A DNA stretch of 60,023 nucleotides from an uncultured Sulfurovum sp. (GCA_902727935.1 CACVAX010000056.1:1-60023); one strand, 5' to 3'; shown: positions 42,674 through 52,121, numbered from the stretch's first letter. The notes: generated by a model not told the origin, from the letters alone. Translations and numbers: made by a program.

Positions 42674-44083
42674 TTAATTCTTCTCAAGCTTCCCAATCTC
42701 CTCTATTAAATCTGTTGGAAGCATAGCATAAGAACTACCACCATAAGCTTTTGAAGCAGAGGTAAAGGCTAAAGAAGCTTGAATTGTGGCTTCTAGTCCC
42801 TCATATCCTTGTGCCAACAATGCCCCAATGAGTCCAGCCAAAACATCCCCTGACCCCCCTTTAGAGAGCCTAGAACTTCCATGAGGATTGATGAAAAGTT
42901 GTTTCTCTTGTGCCACAATCATATTTGCTCCTTTTAACAACAAAGTCACATGAGGAAAAAGCTCACAAAACTCACGTACTTTTTCAAAACGATTGGCTTG
43001 AAGTATGGCAATATTAAGAGGAGTGTCAATTGTCATGTTCCATAATGCCACAAACTCTTTGGGATGAGGTGTCAAGACAATTTCTCGCTCTTTTTGTTCT
43101 AAAAACTCTAACACAATTTCATCAGTAAAGACCCCTGCATCTAAAATTAATGGGGCTTTACTCTCTAAAATATCATCGACTATTCCCTCTTCAAACTCAT
43201 CAAACCCCATGCCAAAAGCAATGGCTGTTGTGTTTGTGGGCAATTCTAAACTCTGCATTAGGGCTAAGGGTAAAACAGTCTGCACTTCGCCAACCATAGA
43301 AACCAGCCCAGCTCCAAAACGCAAAGCCGATAAACCCGACATTGTCCCAGCACCCTCTTTACTTCCTACTATCACGGCTAAATGTCCAAAATTTCCTTTA
43401 TGGGTGTTTGCTCTGTTTCTACTGGGTAGTACCATGTCTTTTGTTTCTAAAAGAGCCATATCGGTTTGAAAGCCCTTCGTATATTTGCCATGTGAAAGCC
43501 CCAAATCAACACAAAAAACTTTACCCACATAATCTTTTGCCATATCACTAAAGAGACACTCTTTTAATGCTCCCATCGTGATGGTCACATCCACAAACAA
43601 TGCCATGGGTAAAGGGTTACCATCCACATCAATACCCGTGGGAACATCACACGCAATTTTAAAACTTTTTAAGGCTTCAAGTTTAACTATCAACTTACGT
43701 GTTCGTTCATCGAGTTCACGCGAAAGACCTGCACCAAACAAGGCATCGACCATAATGTCTGTCTCTTCCACCTCATCTACAAACTCAATGTCTAAGTTTT
43801 GCACTCTTTCCAACTGTACCTCAGCCATAACCGAACGTACCCCAAAAGGAATATGCAATTTCACCTTATAACTACCATCAAGCAGACGAGCCAACACCAA
43901 GCCATCTGCTCCATTGTTCCCAAATCCACAAACTATCAAAACCGAACTTTCTGCTTCAAAATTTTCTCGAATATAATTTGCCATACCATTGGCTGCATGT
44001 TCCATAAGAATATCTTCTGTTAGGTTGTAATCATCATAACATCGTTGGTCTAGGGGGTAGCAGGATTTGTAGAGAGGTTGCAT
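42674..44083 (-). CDS. nnr: Bifunctional NAD(P)H-hydrate epimerase / ADP-dependent dehydratase
   Basis: 469 residues. N-terminal YjeF epimerase domain (VCGFGNNGADGLVLARLL, DALFGAGL), C-terminal kinase-like dehydratase domain (VVIVGSKEGAGTMSG, LTPHPKEF, GSGDVLAGLIGALLAQG with the catalytic Asp). Repairs damaged NAD(P)HX. The ATG overlaps the HNH gene's TAA (TAATG), tying a housekeeping gene to the Septu-like cassette. Confidence 0.95.
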   Translation of the reverse strand: MQPLYKSCYPLDQRCYDDYNLTEDILMEHAANGMANYIRENFEAESSVLIVCGFGNNGADGLVLARLLDGSYKVKLHIPFGVRSVMAEVQLERVQNLDIEFVDEVEETDIMVDALFGAGLSRELDERTRKLIVKLEALKSFKIACDVPTGIDVDGNPLPMALFVDVTITMGALKECLFSDMAKDYVGKVFCVDLGLSHGKYTKGFQTDMALLETKDMVLPSRNRANTHKGNFGHLAVIVGSKEGAGTMSGLSALRFGAGLVSMVGEVQTVLPLALMQSLELPTNTTAIAFGMGFDEFEEGIVDDILESKAPLILDAGVFTDEIVLEFLEQKEREIVLTPHPKEFVALWNMTIDTPLNIAILQANRFEKVREFCELFPHVTLLLKGANMIVAQEKQLFINPHGSSRLSKGGSGDVLAGLIGALLAQGYEGLEATIQASLAFTSASKAYGGSSYAMLPTDLIEEIGKLEKN

Positions 44084-44697
44084 TATAACTCTTTTAATTT
44101 GGGATAAATAGATTTAATAAAGCTTTTGTACTCATAGCCAAAAGACGTATATATTTCAGCTAAAGATAAATTTCCAAAATATTTTAAAGATTGAAAAATA
44201 AATAGTCTACGCTCTATTAAAGAACTATCATTAAGATTAAAAGTATCTATGGTAAATTGTCCCTTTGAATTTACTGCTACAATTTCACCTGTAATTAAAT
44301 AATCAAAACAATTATCAGGGTTTTCAACTACTACATCAACAATTTTTAAATAATCGTCTTTACTTTTCACAATACTTTGTTTCTTATTATCCTTAACTGA
44401 TGAACAGCGATTATAAGTATTGCAAGAAACTAAAAGATTATTATAAACTAAACTCTTTTCAGGAAAAATATTTCGTGTTTTAAAATGGTCAATATTAGAG
44501 TATCTCTTATCAAAGGTTATTTTCTTCTCACAATAAACACAAAGAGAGTCTTGTTCATTTTCTAAAATATATTTTCTTAAATCTTGTCGAATACTAGAAA
44601 TGTTTTTATCTTCCCATGCACTTTTAATTTTGGGTAATTTTACTTTTTTTCTAGCCTTTATAAAACTAGTTGGTTCATTTTTAATTACTTGAAACAT
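44083..44697 (-). CDS. Septu PtuB-like HNH endonuclease
   Basis: 204 residues. HNH-type zinc finger: CxxC (Cys53, Cys56), IDHF (Asp70-His71), NNLLVSC (Asn87, Cys92) and Cys98. This is the layout of PtuB / TIGR02646-type HNH proteins found in Septu and in type I retrons. Its start overlaps the ATPase gene by 17 nt, and its stop overlaps nnr. Inferred role: DNA-cutting effector controlled by the ATPase. No RT is next to this pair, so it is a stand-alone Septu-like module. Confidence 0.85.
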   Translation of the reverse strand: MFQVIKNEPTSFIKARKKVKLPKIKSAWEDKNISSIRQDLRKYILENEQDSLCVYCEKKITFDKRYSNIDHFKTRNIFPEKSLVYNNLLVSCNTYNRCSSVKDNKKQSIVKSKDDYLKIVDVVVENPDNCFDYLITGEIVAVNSKGQFTIDTFNLNDSSLIERRLFIFQSLKYFGNLSLAEIYTSFGYEYKSFIKSIYPKLKEL

Positions 44698-45745
44698 TTT
44701 TTCTCCGTGAGGCTATTTCAACTTTTAAAAGCTTCAACTCTAAATATTCCTTTCCTAATAGTTTTTCTAACTCATCCCACTCTTTTTTAAATTCATCAGA
44801 ATCATACTCATTCCGAACAATCATAGATTTTACTTTAGAGAGTTGATTATCTACCTCAACAGGTCTTAAATGTTCTACCCCCATAACCTCTGTTAAAATT
44901 TGGCTAAATTTTAAACCATATGTATTTGTAAAGTTATCCACTACTTTTATCCTATCATCTTCTTTCACTAACAATCTAATGTATTCAGACTTAGCTGAAG
45001 CAATAATATGGGGAGAATGCGTTGCAATAATAATTTGACAATTATTTTTAAGAGCAAAGTTTTCATAAATTTTTAGAACTTTATTTTGCCAAGAAGGATG
45101 TAGAGATAATTCTGGTTCATCTATTAATATTACTTTATCTTTATAACCTATAAAGTAAAGATACATTATTTTAGATAAAAGTGTTTTTTCTCCTGTTGAT
45201 AAATCTTCAATCTTGAATTCTTCTCCATTATTATTAGAAAACCAAACATTATCATCTCTATCCAAATGACTGTATTGAAAGCCAACCTCTAAACCATCAA
45301 AAATATTTGTCATATAGTTATGGAAATGTTCCTTTACTTCACTTGGTCGATAGTCTTTCTCTTTTAAAAAAAAATAAAATGTTTTTACAAATTCATCAGC
45401 TACTTTTTTTGTATCATCTATTCCAGCTGAAAAGTAAACTATACTATCTGCATACAACATAAAAAACTTATTAGGTACATCAAGATTCAAATCTTGTTTT
45501 AAGTTATCATAAGTAAATTCAATATTATCATTTTCACGTACTTCTATGGTTGTATAATTTTCTAACTTCAGAGGATGTCGCTCTTTTTTAGTTTTTCCTA
45601 AAGAATCCAACAAAGTAGTCTTCCCACTCCCATTAACCCCAGCCAAAACAACAATAGGTAAAACCTCATCATTCTCATCAACAAAAGAGATATCAAAATC
45701 TTTAAACATTTTATAATCTTCTATATGTAGCTTTCGTAGTTTCAT
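44681..45745 (-). CDS. Septu PtuA-like AAA ATPase
   Basis: About 354 residues from ATG 45745, chosen because GAGGG lies 7 nt upstream; an ATG at 45790 adds 15 residues with no SD. Walker A GVNGSGKTT, signature LSTGEKTLLSK, Walker B VILIDEPELSLHP and H-loop IIATHSPH: AAA_21 / ABC-type ATPase as in PtuA. The C-terminal helical part (KEWDELEKLLGKEYL) would contact PtuB. Part of an anti-phage Septu-like system by composition. Divergent from rpsU. Confidence 0.85.
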   Translation of the reverse strand: MKLRKLHIEDYKMFKDFDISFVDENDEVLPIVVLAGVNGSGKTTLLDSLGKTKKERHPLKLENYTTIEVRENDNIEFTYDNLKQDLNLDVPNKFFMLYADSIVYFSAGIDDTKKVADEFVKTFYFFLKEKDYRPSEVKEHFHNYMTNIFDGLEVGFQYSHLDRDDNVWFSNNNGEEFKIEDLSTGEKTLLSKIMYLYFIGYKDKVILIDEPELSLHPSWQNKVLKIYENFALKNNCQIIIATHSPHIIASAKSEYIRLLVKEDDRIKVVDNFTNTYGLKFSQILTEVMGVEHLRPVEVDNQLSKVKSMIVRNEYDSDEFKKEWDELEKLLGKEYLELKLLKVEIASRRKNVSSN

Positions 45746-45879
45746 GCTTCTACCCTCATAAGTTATTAATGTCATCATAACACAAATCATCTAAACATAA
45801 TAATTTAAGCGATATAATTCGCCCCAATTTATCACTTTCGTCTTGAACGAAAAATCAGATAAGAAAGGGGGTGCTTGAC

Positions 45880-46092
45880 ATGCCAGGAATTAAACTATCA
45901 CAAAGAGACACATTTGATGACTCTTACAGAAAATTTAAAAGACAATGTGACAGAAACCTAATCGTTACTGAAGCAAGAGCTAGACAACACTACGAAACGC
46001 CAACCGAAGCGAAGAAAAAAGAAAAGATTGCTACTCGTAAGAAAATTCTTAAAAAACTTTACATGCTTAGAAAGTATGAAGCTAGACTCTAA
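45880..46092 (+). CDS. rpsU: 30S ribosomal protein S21
   Basis: 70 residues from ATG 45880, where the protein begins [10 protein letters not shown]; the GTG at 45871 is in the SD (AAGGGGGTG) and not the start. Basic, helical, with [12 protein letters not shown] and [18 protein letters not shown]. Followed by a strong terminator. Confidence 0.95.
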   Translation: MPGIKLSQRDTFDDSYRKFKRQCDRNLIVTEARARQHYETPTEAKKKEKIATRKKILKKLYMLRKYEARL

Positions 46093-46113
46093 TCCGTTTA
46101 ACTTGTTCATTTT

Positions 46114-46141
46114 ACCAAGTAGATTTTTCTACTTGGTTTTA
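46114..46141 (+). terminator. Intrinsic terminator of rpsU
   Basis: 10-bp perfect stem ACCAAGTAGA/TCTACTTGGT, TTTT loop, followed by TTTT. Confidence 0.9.
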
Positions 46142-46217
46142 CTTCTTTATAATACCTCCTATTTAACCTCATTTAAAATTCTTGATATAATTAGTAAAAT
46201 TATTTTAAGGCATACTC

Positions 46218-46826
46218 ATGAAATTTTTAAAACCTTTTCTACTTACCATTAGCCTCTTTGTACTCACTGCATGTTCTCCAAAATACGAAATTAAAACGCA
46301 TTACACCCTACCTTTAGATATGCAGGGTAAAGCTTGTGTACAAACCTGTTCTAATGAACGAAAAATTTGCCAAGCCAACTGTAATGCAAAACAAGAGCAA
46401 TGTTTAATCACAGCAAAACAAGAGGCTCAAAATGCTTTTCCAAGCTTAATGGGTGAATATGAAGATATCTTCAATGAATACCAATATGCCATAGATAACT
46501 ATAACCGTGAAATGGATTCATGGACAAGAGAAGAACGTAGGGTACATCAAGACTTTAAACACTACCGAAATGCTTGTAATAAAAAACAAAAGACTACTTA
46601 TGAATGCCGACGTTCAGATGAACTTAAAAGGCAATTACGTAACTTAGAAGACCGTGAGCCAATAGCTCCTAAACGCCCAATTAAGCCCACTTTAGTAAGT
46701 GAAATTAAAGAAGCTCAAAAAAGTTGTTCTAATAATTGTGAATGTATCAAGTCTTACGATAACTGTTTTAGCTCTTGTGGAGGAACACTACGTTATGAAA
46801 AAATTTGTGTAGAAAACTGTAAATAG
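46218..46826 (+). CDS. Cys-rich lipoprotein, unknown
   Basis: 202 residues; lipobox LLTAC-like VLTAC (Cys19). Two Cys-rich clusters: CVQTCSNERKICQANCNAKQEQC near residues 39-61 and CSNNCECIKSYDNCFSSCGG near the end, separated by a helical charged middle (residues 75-150). The clusters suggest disulfide-linked helical hairpins. No known domain; unrelated to neighbours. Confidence 0.75.
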   Translation: MKFLKPFLLTISLFVLTACSPKYEIKTHYTLPLDMQGKACVQTCSNERKICQANCNAKQEQCLITAKQEAQNAFPSLMGEYEDIFNEYQYAIDNYNREMDSWTREERRVHQDFKHYRNACNKKQKTTYECRRSDELKRQLRNLEDREPIAPKRPIKPTLVSEIKEAQKSCSNNCECIKSYDNCFSSCGGTLRYEKICVENCK

Positions 46827-46947
46827 TGATTAAAATGTGATTTTTTTCTTAAGATATAAAACCAAATTATAATTTTTATAATATTTTTAGTAGTTTTTCA
46901 CTATTATTCCACATTAAATTCTATTTTAAGATGTGAGATTCCGAAAA

Positions 46948-47685
46948 ATGACGTTATTCAAAAAAATCCTATTGTTTATTATTGCCATACAAGTAATGGT
47001 ACTGATACAAATTGCTAGTATAAAAAAATGGAACTTAAATGAAAACTTCCAACATCTAACTTCCAATTTTAACTTTGACTTTGACTTTTCTGATTCTAAT
47101 CCTAAACTTAGTCCAGAAGAGTATGCTTTTTTTTCAACTTTAAGTGAATCTGTGGAAGTAGAACTGGAAAAATATGATACCAATCTATTACAAAACCAAT
47201 TATTTACCTTAGGACAGGGGCATATTCGTAAAGCCATAAAAGATGATGTTGAGTCCACAGCAAAAGAATTACTAGGAACACCTTATGTTTGGGGTGCAAC
47301 AGGACCCAACAAGTTTGATTGTTCTGGCTTTACCCAAGAGGTATTTTGTCAAGCAGGTATTCATATTCCAAGAAACTCACGGGCCCAAGCTAAAGTGGGT
47401 AAATATGTTCCTCTAAAACATTTAAAACGTGGGGATATGGTCTTTTTTGCAACCAATAAGAGAAACCCTAATCGTATCACACATGTGGGAATCTATCTCT
47501 ACAATGGTAAATTTATTCATGCAAGTTCAGGAGGAAAAAGGGTTATTATAAGCTCTTTAGTAAAAAGCAACTATTACAAAAATAATTTTGTCTTAGGAAG
47601 ACGTATTATTAGAGGACATAAAACCAAAGAAGTCGCACAAGTGCTTTCCTATAATCAAGAAGAAAAAAAGATAGCAAACCTATAA
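46948..47685 (+). CDS. NlpC/P60 cell-wall endopeptidase
   Basis: 245 residues from ATG 46948; GTG 46933 is an alternative. N-terminal signal anchor, then an NlpC/P60 domain from about residue 90: GTPYVWGATGPNKFDCSGF (catalytic Cys), RITHVGIYLYNG (catalytic His) and FIHASSGG (third polar residue). Cleaves peptide cross-links in peptidoglycan. Overlaps the convergent gene at 47680 by 6 nt. Confidence 0.9.
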   Translation: MTLFKKILLFIIAIQVMVLIQIASIKKWNLNENFQHLTSNFNFDFDFSDSNPKLSPEEYAFFSTLSESVEVELEKYDTNLLQNQLFTLGQGHIRKAIKDDVESTAKELLGTPYVWGATGPNKFDCSGFTQEVFCQAGIHIPRNSRAQAKVGKYVPLKHLKRGDMVFFATNKRNPNRITHVGIYLYNGKFIHASSGGKRVIISSLVKSNYYKNNFVLGRRIIRGHKTKEVAQVLSYNQEEKKIANL

Positions 47686-48021
47686 AATATCTTTAGCATA
47701 CACTTTTATCAAGTTAGCATCATACGCTAAACGGCTGTCCACATCTCCCATGCTTAAAACCCAAGATGAAAAGTGTTCGGGGTAAAGAAACTCTTTTTTT
47801 AACAGTTCACTCATTACTTCTGCTAAAGATTTACTCTCTTCCTTTCGAAGAAACAAAACTTTCAATTGACCATTCATATGTTGAATTTCTATGGCTAAGG
47901 TACTCTTAACATAACGACAAGAGGCATGATTACAAGAGGAACTCTCATAAGTAAATCCATAATCTTCCTCTAAAAAACCAAAGTGTTTAATCATTAAACT
48001 TCGAAGACTTTTCGCTTCCAT
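47680..48021 (-). CDS. Conserved-looking hypothetical protein
   Basis: 113 residues, cytosolic, with CNHASC in the middle and a helical C-terminus. No motif recognised. Single gene, convergent with the NlpC gene. Typical codon use for the window. Confidence 0.6.
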   Translation of the reverse strand: MEAKSLRSLMIKHFGFLEEDYGFTYESSSCNHASCRYVKSTLAIEIQHMNGQLKVLFLRKEESKSLAEVMSELLKKEFLYPEHFSSWVLSMGDVDSRLAYDANLIKVYAKDIL

Positions 48022-48070
48022 ACCAATCTATTCTCCTTACAATATTTTCCCTAATTCAAGACTACATTAA

Positions 48071-48088
48071 AGTAAATTATAATTTACT
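48071..48088. promoter_or_regulatory. 18-bp perfect palindrome upstream of mlaA
   Basis: AGTAAATTA-TAATTTACT, perfect. A second inverted repeat, TATTTTGTA-N8-TACAAAATA, lies at 48160-48185, 52 nt before the mlaA start. Either could be an operator for mlaA or the divergent gene. Confidence 0.4.
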
Positions 48089-48159
48089 GAAATAGAACTT
48101 TTTTATAAAATCTAATATTTTTTGATGGCTCTATCTTCATTTACAGACATTTGAAGTAC

Positions 48160-48185
48160 TATTTTGTAATTATGAGTACAAAATA
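48160..48185. promoter_or_regulatory. Inverted repeat, possible mlaA operator
   Basis: 9-bp arms TATTTTGTA and TACAAAATA with an 8-nt spacer, in the 216-nt region between 48021 and the mlaA start. Confidence 0.4.
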
Positions 48186-48237
48186 CGCGTTTCTAAACAA
48201 AAGATTGCTAAAATAAGCCTAAAAAGAGGTTTTATAC

Positions 48238-49041
48238 ATGAACTTAAAAACCCTACAAAACATACTATTACTTCTCTCTCTTTCCCTCTTGATATCAGCC
48301 TGTTCTACGAAAAATAAACCTAGTGTACCCATGCAAAAAAGTGACATAACAAAAACTACTAATAATACCAGTGATGAATTTGAAGACGAATTTGAAGAGG
48401 AGTTTAAATCAGCTGACCAAAAAGTTTTTGACCCATTAGAAGGCTATAACCGTTGGATGACTTCAGTCAATGACAAGTTTTATCTTTATGTTTTTGACCC
48501 CATTTCTCAAGGTTATGCCTTTGTTATGCCTAAACCTGCACGAATTGGTCTCTCCAATGCCTTTGATAACTTAAAGTTTCCCATACGCTTTACCAACAAC
48601 CTTTTACAATTTAAATTTGACTCCAGCATGAAAGAGCTTGGACGATTTATGATAAACTCTACTCTTGGTGTGTTGGGTCTTTTTGATGTGGCGAAAGCAG
48701 GAGGCATTGAACCTCAAGACGAAGACTTTGGACAAACCTTGGGCTACTATGGTGTCGGTTCAGGCTTTCATGTGGTTTTACCGTTTTGGGGTCCTTCTAA
48801 CCTGCGTGATATCTTAGGGCTTTCGGTAGATGCTGCCATCTCGCCCATGACCAATGCTTCTTTAAAATACCAAATACCCCAAAACCTAGAACAAGATTTG
48901 GGTTTATCGGCACTCTATTACACCAACAAAAACTCTCTGCATCCAGGAGAGTATGAGAGCCTTAAAAAAGATGCTCTTGATGTTTATACCTTCTTTAGAG
49001 ACAGTTATGAACAAAAAAGAGCCAAAGAAATAGAACAATAA
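48238..49041 (+). CDS. mlaA: MlaA/VacJ-family outer-membrane phospholipid lipoprotein
   Basis: 267 residues. Lipobox LLISAC (Cys22), acidic linker, and the MlaA core: DPLEGYNRWMTSVNDKFY, PARIGLSNAFDNLKFPIRF, GRFMINSTLGVLGLFDVA, DEDFGQTLGYYGVGSGFHVVLPFWGPSNLRD. Removes mislocalised phospholipids from the outer leaflet of the outer membrane. First gene of mlaA-mlaC-MMPL; 16 nt to mlaC. Confidence 0.95.
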   Translation: MNLKTLQNILLLLSLSLLISACSTKNKPSVPMQKSDITKTTNNTSDEFEDEFEEEFKSADQKVFDPLEGYNRWMTSVNDKFYLYVFDPISQGYAFVMPKPARIGLSNAFDNLKFPIRFTNNLLQFKFDSSMKELGRFMINSTLGVLGLFDVAKAGGIEPQDEDFGQTLGYYGVGSGFHVVLPFWGPSNLRDILGLSVDAAISPMTNASLKYQIPQNLEQDLGLSALYYTNKNSLHPGEYESLKKDALDVYTFFRDSYEQKRAKEIEQ

Positions 49042-49057
49042 TATTAAAGGAATTACC

Positions 49058-49639
49058 ATGCTAAAAACCATTAAATCACTTAAAAAAATCCTCCTTGTAG
49101 GTCTACTCATTGCCTCTCCTCTTTTTGCCATTGATGAAGCCCATATTAACAGTGAAATGAAAACCAAGATTCAAGAAATCACTAGCATACTGCAAAATAA
49201 AAACCTTTCAAGTGCAGAAAAACAAGCTCAAATGTTTCCTTCTATCGACACGGTGTTTGACTACAAAACCATGTCAAAGATTGCCTTGGGGAGTTATTGG
49301 AAAACTTTAACAACAAGCCAACAAAATAACTTTAGTTATAAATTTGAAACAAAACTAAAAAACTCTTATTTTGAAAAACTTGAACTCTATACCAATGAAA
49401 AAGTTTTGGTCAAAGAACTAGAAAAGGTAAAATCCACCAGAATTCATCTCCATACGGACATTGTGGGCATTGAAGATACTTATGAAATTATTTATAAATT
49501 CTATAAAGTTCAAAACAGCAACGATTGGCTTATTTATGATATTGACATTACAGGCGTGAGTATTATTCAAACGTACCGAAAACAGTTTTCTGAATTTTTA
49601 GCCACCAAATCATTTAATGAACTTTTAGCTTCTCTGTAA
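49058..49639 (+). CDS. mlaC: MlaC-like periplasmic phospholipid carrier
   Basis: 193 residues, signal peptide ending near PLFA. TIQ/MlaC family: FDYKTMSKIALGSYWKTLTTSQQNNFSYKFE and 'WLIYDIDITGVSIIQTYRKQFSEFL' are characteristic. Ferries lipids between the membranes. Follows mlaA closely and precedes an MMPL transporter rather than the usual MlaFEDB ABC genes. Confidence 0.92.
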   Translation: MLKTIKSLKKILLVGLLIASPLFAIDEAHINSEMKTKIQEITSILQNKNLSSAEKQAQMFPSIDTVFDYKTMSKIALGSYWKTLTTSQQNNFSYKFETKLKNSYFEKLELYTNEKVLVKELEKVKSTRIHLHTDIVGIEDTYEIIYKFYKVQNSNDWLIYDIDITGVSIIQTYRKQFSEFLATKSFNELLASL

Positions 49640-49655
49640 ATAAATTAGGGAATTT

Positions 49656-52121
49656 ATGCTTAAAAAACTTTATCAAAACTTACTCTTAAAGTACCCTCTT
49701 GGGGTACTTTCGATTCTACTTATTGGTCTACTCTCTTTTGGGTACTATGCTACCAAATTAGAGATTGATGCTTCTTCTGAAACCCTACTCTTAGAACATG
49801 ATGAAGATTTAAAATTTTCACGCGAAATAGACAAACGCTTTCAAGGTGAAAACTTTTTAATCATCACCTATACCCCTCAAAAAGAGATGTTTTCTAAGCA
49901 GAGTAAACAAGAGATTAAAAGCCTTAGTGACTCCCTCGAAAAACTCCCTTTGGTAAAGTCGGTAGATTCTATTTTAACCGTTCCCCTACTCCTCTCGCCT
50001 CCTAAAGCCATCAAAGAGTTGGTAGACGATGTTCAAACATTGGGAAACAGTGAAGTAGAAACCTCTTTGGTTAAAAATGAGTTTTTAACCAACCCTCTTT
50101 ACAAAGGGAACATCATTAGTGAAGATTTTAAAACCTCTGCTATTATTGTGAACCTTCATAGAGACCACAAATACAGTCAACTACTGCAACAACGTAATGA
50201 TTTAAGTGCCTCAGCTACCACAGCCACCCAAAAAGAAGCCCTCAAAAATATTAGCCAAGCGTTTAAAGCACACCGTGACCAACAGCGTATAATAGAGCAA
50301 GAAAATATTGAACAGATTCGTGCCATTATCCATCAACAACAAAGTAACAGCACCCTCTTTTTAGGAGGGGTCAACATGATTGCCAATGACCTTGTCAATT
50401 TTGTTAAAAATGACCTTTTTATCTATGGCTCAACTTTGGTACTTATCTTGATTGTGGTCTTATGGCTTGTTTTTAGACGGCTTCGTTGGGTGGTACTTCC
50501 TATCTTTATCTCCATTCTCTCTGTTCTGGCTGTCACCAGTGCCTTAGGTTTTTTTGGCTGGGAGATTACCGTTATCTCTTCAAACTTTATTGCCTTGCAA
50601 CTGATTATTACCATCTCCATTGTTTTGCACCTCATTGTCCATTACAATGAACTGCTCAACAAATACCCCAAAGCCTCGAACCAAAGAATTGTCTTAGCAA
50701 CTATTTTGGCAAAAGGAACACCGACTCTCTTTGCCATTGTTACTACTATTGCAGGGTTTTCGTCGTTAATTGTCTCCAACATTAAACCTGTCATTAATTT
50801 AGGCTGGATGATGAGTACAGGCATTGCCCTTTCGTTTATTATCGCGTTTATTGTTTTTCCAACGCTGATTGTTATCTTACCCAAATTAAAAATCAAGCCT
50901 AAAAACAAAGCAAAACAGAAGCGTTTCTCTTTTACACAAATGTGTTCTAACATTGTGCAAAAAGATAAAAAATCTATTTTTATCGTAACAGCCATAACCT
51001 TAATTTTCAGTCTTTCTGGTGCTTCCATGCTTGTTGTAGAAAACTCTTTTATCAACTACTTTAAACAAAATACCGAAATCTACCAAGGGATGAAAGTCAT
51101 CGATGAAGATTTAGGAGGCACAACACCTCTTGACGTTATTTTAACTTTTAAAGAGATAGCCAGTAGCGTAAAAATCAGCAATGATGAAGCAGATGAGTTT
51201 GAAGATGAATTCAATCAAGAAGCCAACAGTGAACAGTATTGGTTTACCAAAGAAAAAATGGACAAGATACTTCAAGTGCATAACTATCTTGAAACACTTC
51301 CTGAAATTGGTGATGTTCAATCTTTAGCCAGTATTTTAAAAATAGGAAAACAACTCAACAACCATCAAGAACTCGATGGTCTAAGCTTAGGACTGCTCTA
51401 CACCCATCTTCCTCAACAATACAAAAAGCTCATCCTCTCTCCCTATGTTAGTATTGAGAACAATCAAGTGCGTTTTGCCAGTCGCATTATTGACTCCAAT
51501 GAAGCATTAAGACGTAACCAACTTCTTCAAAAAATAGAACATGATTTACAAGAGATTGTTGACCCAAAAACAGCAGAGTTTAGACTCTCTAACCTTATGG
51601 TACTCTACAATAACATGCTCCAATCGCTCTTTGACTCACAAATTGCAACGCTTGGCTTTGTCTTGCTTATTATTGCTTCAATGTTTTTACTCTTGTTCCA
51701 ATCTTTCAAAGTAGCTTTTATCGCCATTGCTGTCAACATTGTTCCCATTGGTATTATCTTTGGGTTTATGGGCTGGTTCAACATTCCCTTGGACATTATG
51801 ACCATCACCATTGCAGCCATTGCTGTGGGGATTGGGGTGGATGATACCATTCACTATATTCACCGATTTAAAGAAGAGTTAAGCAAAACAGGCGATTATT
51901 TTCAATCGGTTGAAAAGAGTAGTAACTCCATTGGTCATGCCATGCAATACACCTCCGTAACCATTATGCTTGGTTTCTCCATATTGGTTTTATCCAATCT
52001 TATTCCTACCATCTACTTTGGTCTACTCACCATGGTGGTGATGTTTGCTGCACTGGTCTGCGACTTAATTCTTTTACCCAAACTTTTGGTGCTTTTTAAA
52101 CCTTTTAAAAAAGTCCTATAA
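49656..52121 (+). CDS. MMPL/HpnN-like RND transporter of the mla operon
   Basis: 821 residues; single TM helix near residues 17-33 and two bundles of five TM helices (about 255-410 and 655-815) separated by periplasmic loops. Second-half motif VGIGVDDTIHYIHRF matches HpnN/MMPL-type proteins. An acidic insertion (NDEADEFEDEFNQ) lies in the second loop. The context (MlaA, MlaC) suggests it powers lipid exchange in place of the ABC permease. It is a distinct family member from that at 2738. Confidence 0.9.
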   Translation: MLKKLYQNLLLKYPLGVLSILLIGLLSFGYYATKLEIDASSETLLLEHDEDLKFSREIDKRFQGENFLIITYTPQKEMFSKQSKQEIKSLSDSLEKLPLVKSVDSILTVPLLLSPPKAIKELVDDVQTLGNSEVETSLVKNEFLTNPLYKGNIISEDFKTSAIIVNLHRDHKYSQLLQQRNDLSASATTATQKEALKNISQAFKAHRDQQRIIEQENIEQIRAIIHQQQSNSTLFLGGVNMIANDLVNFVKNDLFIYGSTLVLILIVVLWLVFRRLRWVVLPIFISILSVLAVTSALGFFGWEITVISSNFIALQLIITISIVLHLIVHYNELLNKYPKASNQRIVLATILAKGTPTLFAIVTTIAGFSSLIVSNIKPVINLGWMMSTGIALSFIIAFIVFPTLIVILPKLKIKPKNKAKQKRFSFTQMCSNIVQKDKKSIFIVTAITLIFSLSGASMLVVENSFINYFKQNTEIYQGMKVIDEDLGGTTPLDVILTFKEIASSVKISNDEADEFEDEFNQEANSEQYWFTKEKMDKILQVHNYLETLPEIGDVQSLASILKIGKQLNNHQELDGLSLGLLYTHLPQQYKKLILSPYVSIENNQVRFASRIIDSNEALRRNQLLQKIEHDLQEIVDPKTAEFRLSNLMVLYNNMLQSLFDSQIATLGFVLLIIASMFLLLFQSFKVAFIAIAVNIVPIGIIFGFMGWFNIPLDIMTITIAAIAVGIGVDDTIHYIHRFKEELSKTGDYFQSVEKSSNSIGHAMQYTSVTIMLGFSILVLSNLIPTIYFGLLTMVVMFAALVCDLILLPKLLVLFKPFKKVL

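Noticed and set aside
43209-44023. Plus-strand open frames opposite nnr
   Set aside because: They are shadows of a clear, full-length enzyme gene and show no ribosome-binding sites or protein-like composition.
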